DNA of 64,000 nucleotides from Aphidius gifuensis (lineage: Eukaryota > Arthropoda > Insecta > Hymenoptera > Braconidae), in the NCBI RefSeq assembly GCF_014905175.1, contig NC_057793.1, positions 15,144,173 through 15,208,172 of the forward strand, in the 5' to 3' direction. Below the pieces are notes generated by a model, which saw only the letters and a program-made list of their open reading frames with translations, did no database searches and was not told the origin of the DNA. This document shows, in pieces, positions 41,666 through 51,811 of this stretch. Position 1 is the first letter of the stretch. Each line of letters starts with the position of its first letter. A program made the translations under genes and the position numbers.

Positions 41666-42874
41666 ATGGCAGCACCAAATTACTTACAAGCTGCCAAGAA
41701 TCTAAGAAATTGTCAACTCAATAGATGTGCAGTAGCATGGTCATCTAATCAATTAAAAAGAGTGATAAACTCTAGATGGAGAAGCGGTGTAAATTTATTT
41801 AATGGTGCTTGCTTCGGATGGTGTATACAGCTCGCCGAAGATGTAACTACAATAGTCATCAGGAAAAGACCTGAAGATCCTAAAGAAACCTTGCTATGCA
41901 TACAATGTTACACAAAGAATGTTAACGAGGCTGAGGTCCAATACCATACAATTTTAAAAAAATACCATATATTAACAGTGGAGGAGAATTTGGATTGCTA
42001 TTGTAGTGAATGTCACACTCAACTGTTACAAGAAAACTGGACCCATAATTGTGAAGATTGTCTAGCTGAATACATCATCCATGATAATCTGCTGGAAGAA
42101 TATGAGACAATCATCGTGCAAGATCTCATTAGTGTACCCAGGGAACCAGAACCCAAATCAAACCGTTTAGACAACTCATCAAATGACTCAACAGTGACAG
42201 AACCTTCTCAGTTTCAACCTCCAAAAAAATATGTAATCTATATGAAGAGAAATGACGCTAACTGGTGTCCTACTTCATCCATTAGAACTAAGATTTGGGG
42301 ACCAGACGAAATTTGTAGAGAAGGGTTCCGTTTTGTAACAGAAAAAGGACTCAGGTCGGAAGAATACGCCAAAGAAAATAATATTCGTTGCCAACTTTGC
42401 AATCAACATCACACTGCAGAACATTGCCCAAGATGGCTATCCGCAAAGCTAGCTGGGTTGCGTTTAGAATTAATACAAGATAAATTAGAATCTCTAGAAG
42501 AGATTACAAACCGAAATTGTGAATTTTGTAACGAAACTTACATGGACATATGGGGATTAATTCACGCAAGCCAAAAGCAAGCCAAACTAAGTAAAAGAGA
42601 GGTAAAATTAGAACGTAGAAAGGCATTGGAACAAAGGTGTTTTACATGTAAACCTGTCCGACCGGGATTTCCTTCCCAGTGTTATGTATGTGGAAGAATA
42701 GGTCATGCGACAACTAACTGCAAAAATAAAAAGAGAGAAATAAGTATCAATACAATCGATACCTCAACGTTCCCTATAAAAGAAATAGATTTAAAAAAAA
42801 TCCTCCCACATCTTGATGAGATAAGAGATTTCTTAGTTAAGAAGATGCGAGAAGATGGGTGTTCAGAAAAATAG
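41666..42874 (+). CDS. Accessory ORF B, 402 aa, Cys-rich module plus zinc knuckles
   Basis: ATG at 41666, preceded by an acceptor-like TCTCTGTCTACGATTACAG ending at 41650. Residues 60-135 carry the module C78-X2-C81-X31-C113-X2-C116-X12-C129-X2-C132, with a preceding beta-like strand (TTIVIRKRPEDPKETLLC). The module occurs twice more in ORF C. A short knuckle of form CX2CX3HX4C lies at 242-254 (CQLCNQHHTAEHC) and a Cys pair at 285/288. A canonical CCHC knuckle is at 339-352 (CYVCGRIGHATTNC), flanked by a basic segment. The zinc knuckles resemble Gag, so part may derive from gag; the module itself I do not recognise. Likely a nucleic-acid-binding accessory protein. Confidence 0.8.
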   Translation: MAAPNYLQAAKNLRNCQLNRCAVAWSSNQLKRVINSRWRSGVNLFNGACFGWCIQLAEDVTTIVIRKRPEDPKETLLCIQCYTKNVNEAEVQYHTILKKYHILTVEENLDCYCSECHTQLLQENWTHNCEDCLAEYIIHDNLLEEYETIIVQDLISVPREPEPKSNRLDNSSNDSTVTEPSQFQPPKKYVIYMKRNDANWCPTSSIRTKIWGPDEICREGFRFVTEKGLRSEEYAKENNIRCQLCNQHHTAEHCPRWLSAKLAGLRLELIQDKLESLEEITNRNCEFCNETYMDIWGLIHASQKQAKLSKREVKLERRKALEQRCFTCKPVRPGFPSQCYVCGRIGHATTNCKNKKREISINTIDTSTFPIKEIDLKKILPHLDEIRDFLVKKMREDGCSEK

Positions 42875-42959
42875 ATAATAATAATAATAATAAAAAACAT
42901 TGTAGGAAATAAAATTAATTTTAATAAATAATTAAGACCCCGAAGTATAAAAAAAAAAA

Positions 42960-43026
42960 ATATTAATGATAAAAAAAACTACACAAAAAAAAAAAAAAAA
43001 AAAAATATAATTTAGGGGGGGAGAAA
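42960..43026 (+). promoter_or_regulatory. A-run and purine tract before accessory ORF C
   Basis: A long A run, then TTTAGGGGGGGAGAAACC (43011-43028). It resembles other purine tracts ahead of each 3' module. Confidence 0.35.
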
Positions 43027-43205
43027 CCTATGTTAAGGGATAAATAATTAAAATCAATTATTTATCCTCTGACATAAAACAAAATTTTTAAGTAGTAAGC
43101 ATGATAATAATAAGTTAAAATAAATGTTAAATTAATTAATGTTATCATCTGTTGTTTAGATTTATCTAATTTATAGTGAATCTGTATCACTTTTAATATA
43201 TCATC

Positions 43206-44408
43206 ATGATGTCTGCTGAATATATCACTTGCCAGTATATTGTCACGCAAGATCCAAGGTGGGAAGAGTTCGATGCCCGTTATTCTCCAAAAGGTGATTA
43301 TTTGGATGCCATAAGTTCACTAAGGCAGACGCAGACGGATGAAATTCAACCACGACCAGGGATCAAGGCTTTGGTGTTGTACCGAAGTAAAAATAGGTAC
43401 GCAGAGACTTTCTACTGCATCAGTTGTTACGATATCGAACGAGATATTACGTCGGACGAAACGTACGAAGAGATCCATAACATAACTTTATGGGCCAACC
43501 ACCACGAACAAGTGGATATCTATTGCGGACGCTGTAGAGTATTAATAGCCAAATTTCACTTGGTAAATTGGTGTGCACAATGTGCATATGAAGATAAAGG
43601 TTGGGGAGTAGACCTAAGTCAACTCAAATCAGCATTAGAAAAAGAAACATGGTTAGATACTGAAGAAGAGTGGGGAATTGGATTATTATTCAACAAACCC
43701 GACTCCATGTATGTTGAATCTGTCGGAAATATCGAAAAAGCCTATTTAAATTCGAATGATCCATACTGGTTAATGCAAGAAGAAGAAGAAGAGGAAGAAG
43801 CAGAAGAAGAGTGGATGGACACAGAAGAAGATGTAGGATTGGAAATACTATTCCAAGACTCCAATGACAAATGTACGCAATGTGATGGAGGTCACGATAT
43901 AAAATATTGTCCTCAAGAGTCAGTAACCACACAAGAAAATTTGGAACCAGAGAAAACTTTCCAATATCTACGACGGTGTTACCGTCCCGGCTGTCAACTT
44001 GACATGGTGTCCAATAGTTTAGTGAGGAAAATTGAGAGAGGACAAATCAACGTGGAGGAAGAGCTCAAAGAAGCAGGAGTCCTGTTCTGTCTCAAAGAGG
44101 CTCCCTATATCCACGGAGTCACTATTTATCAAGCAGAGGGAGAGAAACTATTGTGTACGACATGTACATATAAAAGTGACCTAATAAAGTACCACAACGA
44201 ATACACCTACATAGACCATCCTCACATGTGGTCGGACGATCCAGAATTGCCACTCAGCTGTGCAAACTGCGCTGAGATATTGTTGGAACAACACGACCCA
44301 AATAAATGTGCAGATTGCGTTAGAGAATTTCTAACCTTCAAAGATTTCAAAGAAATTTACGCCCAAAAATTGGCCAAGGCAGCAAGACGAACCCAGAGTT
44401 CGGTATAA
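43206..44408 (+). CDS. Accessory ORF C, 400 aa, two Cys-rich modules
   Basis: Two ATGs at 43206 and 43209; an acceptor-like ATCTGTTGTTTAG ends at 43159. Module 1 is C71-X2-C74-X32-C107-X2-C110-X12-C123-X2-C126. Module 2 is C317-X2-C320-X31-C352-X2-C355-X12-C368-X2-C371. Between them lie an acidic tract (residues 192-208), an internal repeat (LDTEEEWGIGLLF / MDTEEDVGLEILF) and a short knuckle C223-X2-C-X3-H-X4-C235, the same variant as in ORF B. ORF C therefore looks like a duplicated relative of ORF B. It ends TAA at 44406, ~200 bp before the PPT. An acidic, zinc-binding protein of this kind could be a transcriptional regulator, but that is inference only. Confidence 0.82.
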   Translation: MMSAEYITCQYIVTQDPRWEEFDARYSPKGDYLDAISSLRQTQTDEIQPRPGIKALVLYRSKNRYAETFYCISCYDIERDITSDETYEEIHNITLWANHHEQVDIYCGRCRVLIAKFHLVNWCAQCAYEDKGWGVDLSQLKSALEKETWLDTEEEWGIGLLFNKPDSMYVESVGNIEKAYLNSNDPYWLMQEEEEEEEAEEEWMDTEEDVGLEILFQDSNDKCTQCDGGHDIKYCPQESVTTQENLEPEKTFQYLRRCYRPGCQLDMVSNSLVRKIERGQINVEEELKEAGVLFCLKEAPYIHGVTIYQAEGEKLLCTTCTYKSDLIKYHNEYTYIDHPHMWSDDPELPLSCANCAEILLEQHDPNKCADCVREFLTFKDFKEIYAQKLAKAARRTQSSV

Positions 44409-44620
44409 GCTGAAGACTACTCCAACTACAAGAGGCGTCGTAAGATAACCCATCAGAACTTCAAGAACTTCAAGAACTTCTGGATTCAACGGATAGATAT
44501 TAAGAAATATTGTAATCCTAACTTTAAGGTAAAATTTAAGGAAAATAATAACGGAACAGTACGTTAGGCCTTCCGTTTACGTACACTTCGTTCCCTGAAC
44601 GAAAGGTTTTACTGTGGGGG
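44409..44620 (+). promoter_or_regulatory. 3' untranslated segment with polypurine tract
   Basis: Includes a triple AACTTCAAG repeat at ~44457-44480 and ends GTTTTACTGTGGGGG directly at the 3' LTR. The G run next to the TG of the LTR is the presumptive plus-strand primer. Confidence 0.7.
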
Positions 44621-46627
44621 TGTAATGTCCTGCGGTAGGCGCACCAATTTTTTTTATTTTCTATTTTTAATATTTTTATCTTTTTATATATTCAGGGTAT
44701 ATTTCGATACCCTTAGCTCCATCTTACGCAATAGGAGAGCATTATATTTTGGGGAACCAGAGACTTTGCCCCCTCAATAATTTTCTTGAGCCGGCACTAA
44801 TGCCAAGCGGCAATACCGCCAATTTTATTAATTGATTTAAAAGATAAATTAGTGCAATGAGTGATATCAACAGAATCGTAAAAATACAAGGATTCTCTTG
44901 ATACCACTCATGTTATAAAATTTTAATTAGAAATATTTTTAATTGATACGCAAAGATCACGCCTTTGAGCTGACCAATAGAAAATAAGTAGACTAAGGAA
45001 AATAGGAAATGGACCAGGAGAAAACCGAACGTCTCCGAAAGATCCCCACTTTTCTAAGGGCTGATTGAGTCCCAAACTTAATCGATCTAGATTTTACAGA
45101 GCACTTGGTCTGCAGCCTCTGCACCATAACTAGCTCTTCCAGCTCTAATTAAGTTCTACTTAATCGCCGAAGCTTTATTCTTCTAATAAAGACTTAGAAA
45201 ATTTGATTATTCTTGAGTTTAAAGACTTAGAATATTTTATTTTTCTGAATTAAAACTTAGAATATTTTTAATTTTCTGAATAAATACTTAGAAATATTTT
45301 ATTTTTCTGAATTAAAACTTAGAAAATTTTAATATTTTTAAATTAAAACTTAGAAAATTTTACAATATCTGAATTTTGACTTAGAAAAGTTTAATTATTT
45401 TTTTTTTATTAAAACTTAGAATATTTTATTTTTCTGAATTAAAACTTAGAATATCTTTAATTTTCTAAATAAAGACTTAGAAATATTTTATTTTTCTGAA
45501 TTAACACTTGGAAAATATTAATATTTTTAAGATTAAAACTTAGAAAATTTTACAGTATCTGAATTTTGACTTAGAAAAATTTAATAATTTTTATTAAAAC
45601 TTAGAATATTTTTTTTTTTTTTTTTTCTCTGAATTAAAACTTAGAATATTCTTATTGTCAAATCAGTTGCAAGTTTAATTATTTGATATTTTAATATTTC
45701 TCAATCCGATTTAAATTCTTTAATTACTTTAAATAATTTGTATAGCCCTCTGTTATACAATAAATTTAATTAATTTGGTTTTAAATATATTTTAATCCAA
45801 CAAAATCGTTGATTAATTAGAGAATTAAATTGTGAGCTACGCGAGTGCTTTATTTTTTACAATTTAGTTCATCATCAATCCACTACACAACCATCGATCT
45901 ATATTGTAATCAAAACGAAGCCAAGGTCAAGGTCCACGTCGTTCATTAGCCAGTAAATTAAGTTCAACAATCATTGTAAGTACCAATATTATTTTTATAA
46001 TAAATGTTTGACCGCGTTTTATCAGTGTAATTTTAAATAATTGTTATCGTCAATCAAGTGTCATAATTACGTTATTGTAGAGTCAGTGTTTTATTAAATT
46101 AATCAACCAGATTGCTTCCCAATCTAGTTGAGTTTCATCCGGTTTAATTTTATCCTACCGATTGTTTCTTTATTATTTCAATTTGCTGACTCCGTAATTT
46201 TCACTTGATCTCTCTCTATATTATCGACGCGTGGGGCCTTTGTTTTAATTTAGTTTTGCGTATTTTTATATTTTTTATATTTTTATAATTTTTACGTTGA
46301 ATTAAGTGTGTTTTTTTTTTCTATGTACTTTTTAATTCAAATCATGGTGTTTCTTATAAATAAAATTAATGCTTTTTCCGAATAATAAATGTCGTGTGTC
46401 GTCTCAATTATTTTATTATAAAATTATATTTGTGTTTGTGTTATATTTTTCGTGTCCTTTTCAGGTGTCATTTACCCTCCCTAAATTACGCGTCTATCTG
46501 CCCAAACCTACCTATAGTTTGTCTTAAGTGCGCTGGGTGAATTGGGTCAATTAATTACAAATCATGCAGGATTATTTTATAGGGCAAAATAATTATGTCT
46601 TGTAAATAATCCGGCTACGATATTTCA
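44621..46627 (+). repeat. 3' LTR (2007 bp)
   Basis: Same termini and internal blocks as the 5' LTR. Differences are scattered substitutions (for example AAATTC versus AAGTTC near 45152) and small indels, mostly in T or A runs and near 45860. Its AATAAA is at 46359-46364 and would end the genomic transcript. Confidence 0.93.
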
Positions 46628-46631
46628 ATGT
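46628..46631 (+). other. Target-site duplication ATGT (right)
   Basis: Directly follows the TTTCA end of the 3' LTR and pairs with 19423-19426. A 4-bp duplication is usual for many Ty3/gypsy integrases. Confidence 0.9.
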
Positions 46632-47975
46632 CATACTGCTAAAAATTGTCTTGCTTTTGTTTAATTAACAAGACATTCAAACCTGAAAGTCTAAAATAAT
46701 AATAGCTTTTGTAAAATTTAATTTTTGATTTATTCAATTAAGAGAAAAAAAAAGAGATTTGTTTTTGATAAAAAATTTTGTGAAATTTAATTTTTTATTG
46801 CTTTTCACTCGTTGTACTCATGACAGTTACAAAGTTCATGACTATTTGTCATTAATTAAAACAACAACAATACATCAGTTTTTATCATGTCATACTGCTA
46901 AAAATTGTCTTGCTTTTGTTTAATTAACAAGACATTCAAACCTAAAAGTCTAAAATAATAATAGCTTTTGTAAAATTTAATTTTTTATTTATTCAATTAG
47001 GAGAAAAAAAAAAGAGATTTGTTTTTGATAAAAAATTTTGTGAAATTTAATTTTTTATTGCTTTTCACTCGTTGTACTCATGACAGTTACAAAGTTCATG
47101 ACTATTTGTCATGAATTAAAACAACAATACATCAGTTTTTATCATGTCATACTGCTAAAAATTGTCTTGCTTTTGTTTAATTAACAAGACATTCAAACCT
47201 AAAAGTCTAGAATAATAATAGCTTTTGTAAAATTTAATTTTTTATTTATTCAATTAGGAGAAAAAAAAAGAGATTTGTTTTTGATAAAAAATTTTGTGAA
47301 ATTTAATTTTTTATTGCTTTTCACTCGTTGTACTCATGACAGTTACAAAGTTCATGACTATTTGTCATGAATTAAAACAACAATACATCAGTTTTTATCA
47401 TGTGATACTGCTAAAAATTGTCTTGCTTTTGTTTAATTAACAAGACATTCAAACCTGAAAGTCTAAAATAATAATAGCTTTTGTAAAATTTAATATTTGA
47501 TTTATTCAATTAAGAGAAAAAAAAAGAGATTTGTTTTTGATAAAAAATTTTGTGAAATTTAATTTTCTATTTATTTAATTGGGGAAAGAAGAATAGATAT
47601 TTTTTTATTAATAAAAATTTTAATATTGATAATTCTCATATTGATATTTAGATTATCAACAAACTTAAATTATTTTGGAAAATTGTTGTACTCATAATGA
47701 CAGTTACAAAGTTCATGACTATTTGTCATGAATTAAAACAACAATACATCAGTTTTTATCATGTCATACTGCTAAAAATTGTCTTGCTTTTGTTTAATTA
47801 ACAAGACATTCAAACCTAAAAGTCTAAAATAATAATAGCTTTTGTAAAATTTAATTTTTTATTTATTCAATTAGGAGAAAAAAAAAGAGATTTGTTTTTG
47901 ATAAAAAATTTTGTGAAATTTAATTTTCTATTTATTCAATTAGGAGAAAAAAAACAGAAGTTTTCATTATTTTTT
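46628..47975 (+). repeat. 257-bp intronic satellite, about five units
   Basis: CATACTGCTAAAAATTGTCT recurs at 46632, 46891, 47148, 47404 (GATACTG variant) and 47765. The spacings are 259, 257, 256 and 361; the longest unit carries an extra ~100 bp. The array fills the end of intron 2 of the SAM-domain gene up to exon 3 at 47988. The LTR element landed inside one unit. Confidence 0.9.
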
Positions 47976-47987
47976 TCTACTTTACAG

Positions 47988-48229
47988 AGAATTCGTATTG
48001 ATGACGATCCAAACGAAAACAACTCAGCTATTCCCCAGACTAAAACAGGTGCGCAGACTCGTTTTATACATGAAATTTCAACGTCCAAATTAAGAACAAT
48101 TTTAAATTATCATATGGATACGAAGTCTGTTCTTATGCAAACACAAAAAACTGGAAAATTCAATGAACAATATGCCCAGCTAGTTGTCAATCGTGTGGTT
48201 GAAACTTTGATCGACAAATTTGAACATAA
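47988..48229 (+). CDS. SAM-domain gene, exon 3
   Basis: Acceptor TCTACTTTACAG ends at 47987. The frame opens in phase 0 (RIRIDDDPNENN...) and ends in phase 2 at AA|GTAATT. It encodes a helical segment with TSKLRTILNYHMDTKSVLMQ and YAQLVVNRVVETLIDKFEH. Phase matches exon 2 upstream and exon 4 downstream, which supports one gene split by the retroelement. Confidence 0.65.
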
Positions 48230-48339
48230 GTAATTATAAATTTTTTGTTTTTGTTTTGTTATTAATGCATAATATTTTAAATTTTATATGTAATAATATT
48301 AATGATTCAATAATATTTATTTTTTTAATACACTTTTAG

Positions 48340-48557
48340 AAATTGGGACGAAGAGCACTTCGAAAAGATTGGCAAAAATCTAGCCACTATTTGTAATGCT
48401 AAAGACTCAGTATTTTGGTCTTTCAAGAAAGGAAAAATCCGTGAAAGATTCAAAAATTATACCCAAAAATGCTTGAAGATCCAAGGTCTTGTAAAGCAAA
48501 AGTCTAATAAAATCGATATTGATTTAAATGCCGTCAAATTACCTGAAATAAATGATG
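48340..48557 (+). CDS. SAM-domain gene, exon 4
   Basis: Acceptor ACACTTTTAG at 48330-48339, donor GATG|GTGAGT at 48558. It encodes WDEEHFEKIGKNLATICN, FWSFKKGKIRERFKNY and a basic linker (KIQGLVKQKSNKI). The pattern of a short acidic linker followed by a basic helical block fits the middle of SAMD3-like proteins, but I cannot assign a reaction or partner. Confidence 0.6.
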
Positions 48558-48723
48558 GTGAGTTTTTTTTATTTATTTTTTTTTTTAAATGTAATTTGAT
48601 TTTTGATATTTCAAAACTTGTTATAAATAATATTGAGTTACATCGTTATTATAATATATATACGAACCCTTCAGATGTTAATATAGCTCTTAAATCTTAA
48701 TGAATTTTTTTTTTTATTTTCAG

Positions 48724-49127
48724 ATTCTGAAGTCAATAAAAGTATTGTTTGGCTAAAAAAAAATTCTGAAGGAGAACTTGAAGATATCATCAATCATTGG
48801 GTAAAAACTGAAGAATATAGGAAGCAATAAATGGATTTAAATAAAACCAAAACAGTTGAATTACTTCATCAAGATTGGCCAATTTTAATGAATCCTAAAT
48901 ATGGTCCTGACCTTGTTTCACATGATTTTGACAACATGAAAGTCAACGGTAACATCGATAGTAATTGGGATTCATTTTTTGAATATGTTCATGAAAATTC
49001 TGCAAATCACACAGTAAAGAATGTAAAAATTCCTGAGTGGACAGAAGTTTGCATCTCAACTTCAGGAGGCAAAATGATGTGCCAGTTAATACCTTTATTA
49101 TTTATTTCCTTTAAGAGGAAATGGTAA
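48724..49127 (+). pseudogene. SAM-domain gene, exon 5 with in-frame stop
   Basis: Acceptor TTTTCAG at 48717-48723. The frame runs through IVWLKKNSEGELEDIINHWV and meets TAA at 48828-48830. It then continues open in the same frame from the ATG at 48831 (LLHQDWPILMNPKYGPDLVS) to 49127. The segment after the stop is clearly the same domain (the usual W-P-x-L motif after a Tyr/Lys-rich helix). The gene is therefore probably inactivated, unless the stop is an assembly error or the exon is spliced differently. Confidence 0.55.
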
Positions 49128-49298
49128 ACTCTCAATCTGACTCCAAAGGAAAAGGAATAAGCATTGTAAATAGTACGAATTTGTCATGCAAAGGTATGCA
49201 ATCAAAACACATTATAAAAATTAAATTTTAATTCTCTAGCAAAACTTGTAAATGAACTTATTATTCAATTTTTTGATTATTAAAAAAAACTGTAGCAG

Positions 49299-49647
49299 AT
49301 ATAGCGGAAATTCAAAAGAAAAAATTGAAGAAGCTGGTCGGGCTAAACCACATCCATTCATCGTTGCTGTCAATGGTAGCGATTTGAATGAAGCCACATC
49401 ATTCTTCGTCCTAATGGATAAATACACTTATCCAATGAAGTCACCGAAAGATGCAATTGATTTTTGTTTTAAATTATATCATACTCTATCTGCCGACTAT
49501 CCTCCAGCAGCGAGACATGTTTGGCGCATGATTGAAATTGGGATATACCGATTTAAAAAGCCAGGATTCGAAGAAATTGCTTATTTAAAATCAACATTCG
49601 AACAATTGGAAGATAAATTTTTACTTAAAGAAGTTTTATCTCCATAA
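49299..49647 (+). CDS. SAM-domain gene, last exon
   Basis: A possible acceptor TGTAGCAG ends at 49298. The frame then reads KIEEAGRAKPHPFIVAVNGS, EATSFFVLMDKYTYPM, AIDFCFKLYHTLSADYPPAA and VWRMIEIGIYRF, ending at TAA 49645-49647. The C-F-K-x-x-H-x-L-x-x-x-Y-P core is the C-terminal signature I associate with SAMD3-like proteins. AATAAA-type sites are absent close by, but AT-rich sequence follows. Confidence 0.55.
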
Positions 49648-49889
49648 AATTTTTCATTTTATATTTCATATTTATAAGTAAGAAGATATATTATTTATGT
49701 GTTTATATATCTTATTTTTATATTTTTTTCAAGTATCAATAATTTTAAAATGTAATACTAGGGAAAAAAAAATTGATTGAATTGAATTTAATTAATTTGG
49801 TAATTGGCTATTGGGTGTTCCATTAAACTCAAGACAGTCAATTAATTTATAAACATTTTTTTTTAGAAAAAAAAAAAAAATTCAAGTAT

Positions 49890-50240
49890 TGCCAGTTTCA
49901 GTATTGCCATATTGAAAAAGATGTATCCACAAGAAGTCGTTGAAAAAAAGTAATGTCATTATAATAACCGTATTAAAAGTCGTCCAAAAGTACAATTACC
50001 AGTTGAAGCATTATTATTCTACCATCAAGATTCATCAGCTAGTTTATTTGTTATTATTTTTACAATAATACATGCAATAATAATGCAATTATTTGGTCAT
50101 ATTGAATTACCAATGGATCTAGAAAAAAGATCAAATTTACCACCTGGTGTTTGTGAATATGTATTTGAACGTATTCATGGTGATACATCATCCATACCAG
50201 AGCAACTTGAACTATGTTAATAATTCGTGCACTTGACTGG
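49890..50240 (+). pseudogene. ECM29-like (proteasome adaptor) pseudogene fragment
   Basis: Frames give RIKSRPKVQLPVEALLFYHQ followed by FVIIFTIIHA, then, after a disrupted stretch, LEKRSNLPPGVCEYVFERIH. The KSRPK-x-QLPVE phrase matches, as I recall it, the conserved HEAT-repeat protein ECM29/KIAA0368. Stops (near 49950 and 50218) and missing parts show it is not functional. It begins 20 bp after an A13 run. The second half may belong to a different source. Confidence 0.4.
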
Positions 50241-51600
50241 TTACTACAATACGTATGACTATTATGTATATTATTATTTTTCGGTTCATAATCATTTACA
50301 AATTCACAAAAAGTTATTAAACAAAAAATGAAAGGATTACCAGCAAATACATGATGAATCGAATTAAAATTATTACATTATTTATGTCGTGTTAAAATTG
50401 AGAATATCGTAGATTTGCACTTGAAGCATACACTGATGTATTACATAAATAAAAATAAATAATTTCATTCAACTTTATGATATTGCACAAGATATATTAA
50501 ATAAATTATCGAAAATAATGATGAAGTTGATGATAATTTTATTTTTATATTATTTAGAATACAAGTTTTTTGTTTTTGGTAACTCAGTTAACTCACATAC
50601 TTCAAAATAAAATTAATTAATTTAATTAAAATTAATCCATAAAATTCATATAGATTAAAAGAATAATAGTGTGATTCACTTATTTATATAAATAGATATA
50701 ATGAAAAACTTTATTTTCATTCCAAAAAATTACAGGAAAGAAATGAAAAAATAATTCTATTTGAACAAAAAAAAAAAAAAAATCGACAATTTATAAAACT
50801 TACTGACAAAGAAACAGTCTGTCTGTACAAGATTTAGTAATGATACAATTTTTTTTGTTATAATATTTATTACAATTTATTAAAAACAATTTATTTTTGA
50901 GTAATTTAATAAAGAATAATTCAAAGTAATATACGTAGTTCTTATTTTTGTTGAGATTTAAGATTTTTAATCGTAACGATTTCAGTTTGTTGTCATTATG
51001 TTTGTATGAAACACTCTATATCACATCTTTTAAGCAATATTATTATGTATTTATTAAATAAATAATGAATTTATAATAATTTTTTAAACTTTCACCTTAC
51101 TTTACATCGATTTGAGCGCTCTAGTTGGTGAACTTTCAACTATAAAATTACTAGAATGTTACAAATGCCAACCGTATAAAGAAAAAATTCTTGAAAAAAT
51201 ACCTTAAATTTATCAGTCATACTTTTGCAAAAAGCTAAAACTAGAGTTAATAATATTAATAAAATAAAAGTATTTAATAAAATAGTAACTTTAATTTTTC
51301 GATTTTTGCAAAAGAAAAAATTTATAAATTTCAGATATTACAAAAAAAATTATTTAAGAATTTTTTGTTTTAAACAGTTGGCTATTTGGAAGATACATAT
51401 GAGTGGGCTTTCGGCTGAGAGTGTCATCGTCAATCATCGTAGTATATCATAACTGCTCATTGTTGTTAATTGAATATTAGAAGTTTTACTTAGTTTTTCT
51501 ATTTAATAAATTAAAAAAGTGTCTGATTTAAATTTAAAAGACAGATAAAATTACCTGATATTTATAATTTAAGATATATTTTGCCATTGGCTGATGCCTA
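50241..51600. other. AT-rich spacer
   Basis: No gene supported. Short open stretches at ~50330-50460 resemble decayed coding sequence but cannot be named. Confidence 0.4.
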
Positions 51601-51632
51601 ATTTAATGTAACAAAAGCAGATTTTTTGACTG

Positions 51633-51739
51633 GTAAGTTTTTTTGAGGTTATATATGTTGTTTATTTTTATCCATACAAACGTCAAATGAATAAAAGTTC
51701 ATTAATCCTCTAATGCTTGAATTATTTTTACCGTTTCAG
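51633..51739 (+). other. Probable 5' UTR intron of the transposase-like gene
   Basis: Donor CTG|GTAAGTTT at 51633 and acceptor CCGTTTCAG ending at 51739, 72 bp before the ATG of the following ORF. Both sites are near consensus. Confidence 0.5.
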
Positions 51740-51811
51740 AGCTTCTAAGAAAATTCAATTTTATTGGAGAATAAAAAGTCGATTTAAGCTTATTTACTTG
51801 CGCTCAACAAA

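Larger units (their letters stand above)
19427..46627 (+). mobile_element. Giant Ty3/gypsy-type LTR retroelement (endogenous retrovirus-like), 27.2 kb
   Basis: Bounded by near-identical LTRs starting TGTAATG and ending TTTCA, flanked by ATGT duplications (19423-19426, 46628-46631). Order inside: tRNA-Pro-type PBS, 8.8-kb repeat-filled leader, coiled-coil ORF, gag, protease, in-frame minisatellite, RT, RNase H, AT-hook spacer, integrase, G-rich purine tract, envelope, three accessory ORFs, PPT. RT and integrase sequences (FDLASGYHQIEMDPKDAHKT, D-D-35-E) place it in Ty3/gypsy. Typical insect errantivirus-type elements are 5-10 kb, so this is about three times longer. Pol is interrupted by three frame breaks and env by at least two, so this copy is not autonomous as read. 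The similar LTRs imply a fairly recent insertion. Confidence 0.93.
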
